Below, in pieces: positions 62,041 through 64,000 of a stretch of 64,000 bases of DNA. A model generated the notes under the pieces. The model did not search any database, was not told the DNA's origin, and saw nothing but the letters and a program-made list of their open reading frames with translations. Origin of the DNA: Pseudomonadota bacterium (GTDB lineage: Bacteria > Pseudomonadota > Alphaproteobacteria > Caulobacterales > Caulobacteraceae). The first letter of the stretch is position 1. The number at the start of each line of letters is the position of its first letter. A program made the position numbers and the translations under genes. The stretch is taken from the NCBI GenBank assembly GCA_020161365.1, contig JAIUNU010000001.1:124001-188000 (forward strand), given 5' to 3'.

Positions 62041-62071
62041 GGCCCGGACGTCCGGGCCGCCGAAGCGGCCC
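62041..62071 (-). terminator. Overlapping alternative hairpins between the two precursors
   Basis: A perfect 18-base palindrome GGCCCGGACGTCCGGGCC (62041-62058) overlaps GGGCCGC-CGAA-GCGGCCC (62054-62071), a 7-bp stem with a tetraloop. Both follow the second precursor stop (62078) on the minus strand. Only one can form at a time, which makes this resemble an attenuator or processing site. Confidence 0.6.
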
Positions 62072-62077
62072 GTCCGA

Positions 62078-62203
62078 TCATTCGCTGGGCGGAATGGTGT
62101 ACTTCAGCACCGGGTTCAGCTCGTCGAATTCGCCGCGCGAGACCGCGCGGGTCAGGGTGCGGGCAGCCCCGAGGCGCACGAGGCGCGAGGTGCTCTTGGT
62201 CAT
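62078..62203 (-). CDS. Lasso peptide precursor A2
   Basis: 41 residues, ATG 62203 with CAGGAGACGACC upstream. Leader of 19 residues ends ARTLTR with Thr at -2. Predicted core starts AVSRGEFDE: Ala1 and Glu9 (Asp8 adjacent) make the ring, and Gly5 and Phe7 match the first precursor. The 13-residue tail starts LNP, has Tyr16, and ends IPPSE. It is the first gene of the minus-strand operon. Sequence similarity to A1 shows a duplication. Confidence 0.9.
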   Translation of the reverse strand: MTKSTSRLVRLGAARTLTRAVSRGEFDELNPVLKYTIPPSE

Positions 62204-62272
62204 GGTCGTCTCCTGTTTTGAAGGCCGACAAAACGTCGACGACGAACCATCAGCGCCTGAAAGCAAATCGAT

Positions 62273-62836
62273 TCAAACTATATTTCGTGTATACTTCGAC
62301 TGATCTGGATCGATCCGTCGGATCCGGGATGCGAGCCCCGTGGCGGCGGTCCGCCACCGCGCGTAGTAGGCCTCGACGTCGCTCCCCGGCACAGGACCGG
62401 CGGCTTTGGTCGGACCATTCAGGCGTCTGAGCGGCGCCAGGCGACGCCGCACGCGAACGAGACTCTCGACCAAGGGCTGATTGTCGCAGGCGTCGGCCAG
62501 GTCGTCGATCCACGCCTCGACCGCCGCGTCCGAGCCGTCCCGAGGCTGGGCGGCCGGCACGCAGAGCGCCGCAAGACGCACATGGGCGGCCTCCAGGTCC
62601 AGGAGGCCCAGAACATCCTCCAGAGGGGTGGCGCGCGTGAAATAACCCAGACCGCGGCGATCCTCGACGAGACCTTCGCCGCACAGGCGGGACAGGGCTT
62701 CGCGCACCGGGCTGGTGCTCAGCCCGAGCGACGCGGCGATGTCGACCACGGACAGATGCTGGCCGGGCGCGAGGCCATCCTCGAGCGCGGCGCGCAGGCT
62801 GGCAAGCGCCTGGCCAAAGGGATCGCGCTGCCTCAC
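62273..62836 (-). CDS. GntR-family regulator of the lasso locus
   Basis: About 187 residues from GTG 62836; a TTG start at 62860 is the alternative. The N-terminal winged helix is GQALASLRAALEDGLAPGQHLSVVDIAASLGLSTSPVREALSRLCGEGLVEDRRGLGYFTR. The C-terminal helical domain (LLDLEAAHVRLAALCVPAAQ) looks like a short FCD-type effector domain. It is on the same strand as the lasso precursors, 70 bases upstream of A2, so it could read into them. It is coupled to a 22-residue upstream ORF by a GTGA overlap. Confidence 0.85.
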   Translation of the reverse strand: MRQRDPFGQALASLRAALEDGLAPGQHLSVVDIAASLGLSTSPVREALSRLCGEGLVEDRRGLGYFTRATPLEDVLGLLDLEAAHVRLAALCVPAAQPRDGSDAAVEAWIDDLADACDNQPLVESLVRVRRRLAPLRRLNGPTKAAGPVPGSDVEAYYARWRTAATGLASRIRRIDPDQSKYTRNIV

Positions 62837-62901
62837 GACCGCCTGCGGCCCCGCCCGCAATGCAGATCGACGACCGGCAAGCTTCGGGGTGATCGCGTCA
62901 T
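62833..62901 (-). CDS. Short upstream ORF coupled to the GntR gene
   Basis: 22 codons from ATG 62901 with a strong AGGAGG site (62912-62907) six bases before it. Its TGA (62835-62833) overlaps the GTG of the GntR gene (62836-62834). This gives the GntR gene, which has no good ribosome site of its own, an efficient way to be translated. The peptide is basic, with no family match. Alternatively, it could be the true N-terminus of GntR separated by a one-base frameshift. Confidence 0.5.
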   Translation of the reverse strand: MTRSPRSLPVVDLHCGRGRRRS

Positions 62902-63071
62902 GGGCGCCTCCTATACTGATGTCCGCAAGAAAGTTGCGTGGTATCCGTAGCTTTTATGCTGTTGATCTTTCTAGGCTTTCATTTGACGCATCGCTAAGGC
63001 ATTTTTCAACCTGTAGGGGTGCACTCGCTTCGTAGTCGTGTAGCGCCGAAGGCGAGGGAGTAACTGGAGAC

Positions 63072-63566
63072 ATGGACGCCCGACACACCCAGACGGCGAA
63101 CGCGGTGCTCTCCTCCAGCCTGCGTCTGATCAGGTCCCACCGGCGGATGCGGGCCGCGGACGTCGCCCAGGGCATGAACATGGCGCTGCGCTCCTATGAG
63201 CATTTCGAGTCCGGCGCCGGTCGGATCAATCTCGAGCGCATTCACCGCTTTGCCGAAGTCACCGAGAGCGATCCGCACGGGATCCTCGCCGCCCTGGCCC
63301 TCGGGTCACCCGCCTTCGCCTTGCGGTGCGCCGACAACAAATTGGCGACAATCCTCGCCGTGGCGCTGCAGGAGTTCGACGAAGAGGCCGGAGACGCCAT
63401 CGGCGATCTGGACGCCCGCACCATCATCAACGCCTTCACTAGAACCCTGAAGGACCTCGCCGATCAGTCCGTTCGACGCGACGCCGAAGCCGAGGCCTGG
63501 CTTGAACACCGCCGCGGACGGTTGATAGCGCCCGCCCGGGACGATGGGACCGGCGACGGCCCCTAG
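63072..63566 (+). CDS. XRE-like HTH regulator
   Basis: 164 residues from ATG 63072 behind a GGAG ribosome site. The N-terminal segment LRLIRSHRRMRAADVAQGMNMALRSYEHFESGAGRINLERIHRFAEVTESDPHGIL is a Cro/CI-type helix-turn-helix. The remaining 90 residues (FALRCADNKLATILAVALQEFDEEAGDAIGDLDARTIINAFTRTLKDLA) are helical and of unknown function. It is divergent from the GntR gene with a 170-base AT-richer promoter region (62902-63071). It is followed by a LuxR-type small regulator. Its role in the lasso locus is possible but not shown. Confidence 0.8.
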   Translation: MDARHTQTANAVLSSSLRLIRSHRRMRAADVAQGMNMALRSYEHFESGAGRINLERIHRFAEVTESDPHGILAALALGSPAFALRCADNKLATILAVALQEFDEEAGDAIGDLDARTIINAFTRTLKDLADQSVRRDAEAEAWLEHRRGRLIAPARDDGTGDGP

Positions 63567-63647
63567 CACCTTCCTCCACGGTCGTAGACTTGCGGTCCGA
63601 GAGTCGCGGACTGGCGCGCGGGACAGGTTGCGCGGTTGGATTCGGGG

Positions 63648-63908
63648 ATGAAAGTCGTCACGCCTCATCCCATCACCGCCTCCTCTTCCTGCGACCGTCT
63701 TTCGGCTCGCCAACGGGAATGTTTGGACCTGGCGGCTCTGGGTCTGACCTCCGCCATGATCGGCGATCGTATCGGCCTGTCGCCCCGAACAGTCGACGAG
63801 CATCTCATGGCCGCCTGCCGGATTCTCGGCGTCCGGACCCGCGTACAGGCCGTGGCGCAACTGGCGGCCGCGCAGCGGCCGCCGGAACCGCGAACCTTCC
63901 TACCGTAG
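63648..63908 (+). CDS. Small LuxR-type HTH protein
   Basis: 86 residues from ATG 63648; a TTG start at 63636 would add four. The helix-turn-helix LSARQRECLDLAALGLTSAMIGDRIGLSPRTVDEHLMAACRILGVRTRVQAVAQLAAA is LuxR/GerE type, with no sensor domain. It is related in size and layout to the protein at 51827-52069. It is downstream of the XRE-like regulator on the same strand. Confidence 0.85.
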   Translation: MKVVTPHPITASSSCDRLSARQRECLDLAALGLTSAMIGDRIGLSPRTVDEHLMAACRILGVRTRVQAVAQLAAAQRPPEPRTFLP

Positions 63909-64000
63909 ATTCCCGGCGGGAGGGTCGCGGGTCGCGGTCGTCGGGACTCATCGGTTTTGCTTGGGGCTCACGTTGGAGCCCGCCTTGTTGGACCTCGCCC

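Overview
The window is high-GC alphaproteobacterial DNA. Gene content points to the family Caulobacteraceae (Caulobacter, Brevundimonas or Phenylobacterium-like): several large TonB-dependent receptors, a periplasmic 3-keto-sugar pathway, a CnrYXH-type sigma system, and a lasso-peptide cluster of the isopeptidase type. No rRNA, tRNA, CRISPR array, integrase or intact insertion sequence was recognised.

Left part (1-28 kb). After the end of an ankyrin-repeat gene and an intergenic palindromic repeat come a GMC flavoenzyme with a small Tat-signal partner, a DUF2147 protein, and a chemosensory-like signalling operon (3020-8985: hybrid kinase with three receivers, CheR, receiver-less CheB, receiver-kinase). 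Next is a catabolic cluster (8996-19052) with the parts of a 3-keto-glycoside pathway: GMC dehydrogenase and small subunit, cytochrome c, two DUF1080 hydrolases, two sugar isomerase/lyase-like proteins, a Gfo/Idh/MocA dehydrogenase, an MFS permease and a LacI regulator. A CapA-like protein, an AbgT transporter, a TonB receptor, an S15/CocE hydrolase and a LysR regulator follow (19141-27974).

Middle part (28.3-51.6 kb). This is a composite metal-resistance island. It holds dmeRF (Ni/Co efflux), a MerR regulator divergent from a glutaredoxin-MauE gene across a mer-type operator, an orphan HhH plus nuclease-like protein, a PepSY/DUF411/DUF2231 group, a CnrYXH-like sensing unit, Met/His-rich copper proteins, copA-copB, DUF305 proteins, a copper P-type ATPase with divergent csoR, and copC-copD. 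Two acyltransferase genes and two gene remnants (PepSY, and a multicopper-oxidase/CopC chimera) show that the island has been rearranged.

Right part (51.8-64 kb). This is a complete lasso-peptide locus. A FecI-like sigma factor, FecR, an STN-type TonB receptor and an S9-family isopeptidase are on the + strand. They converge on a minus-strand biosynthetic operon of two 41-residue precursors, an RRE-protease fusion (B) and a cyclase (C). Both precursors predict an Ala1-Glu9 ring and share a tail pattern, and each is followed by a strong stem-loop. No ABC exporter is present. A GntR regulator with a translationally coupled leader ORF, an XRE-like regulator and two small LuxR-type proteins flank the locus. 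This is the best candidate for an undescribed system.
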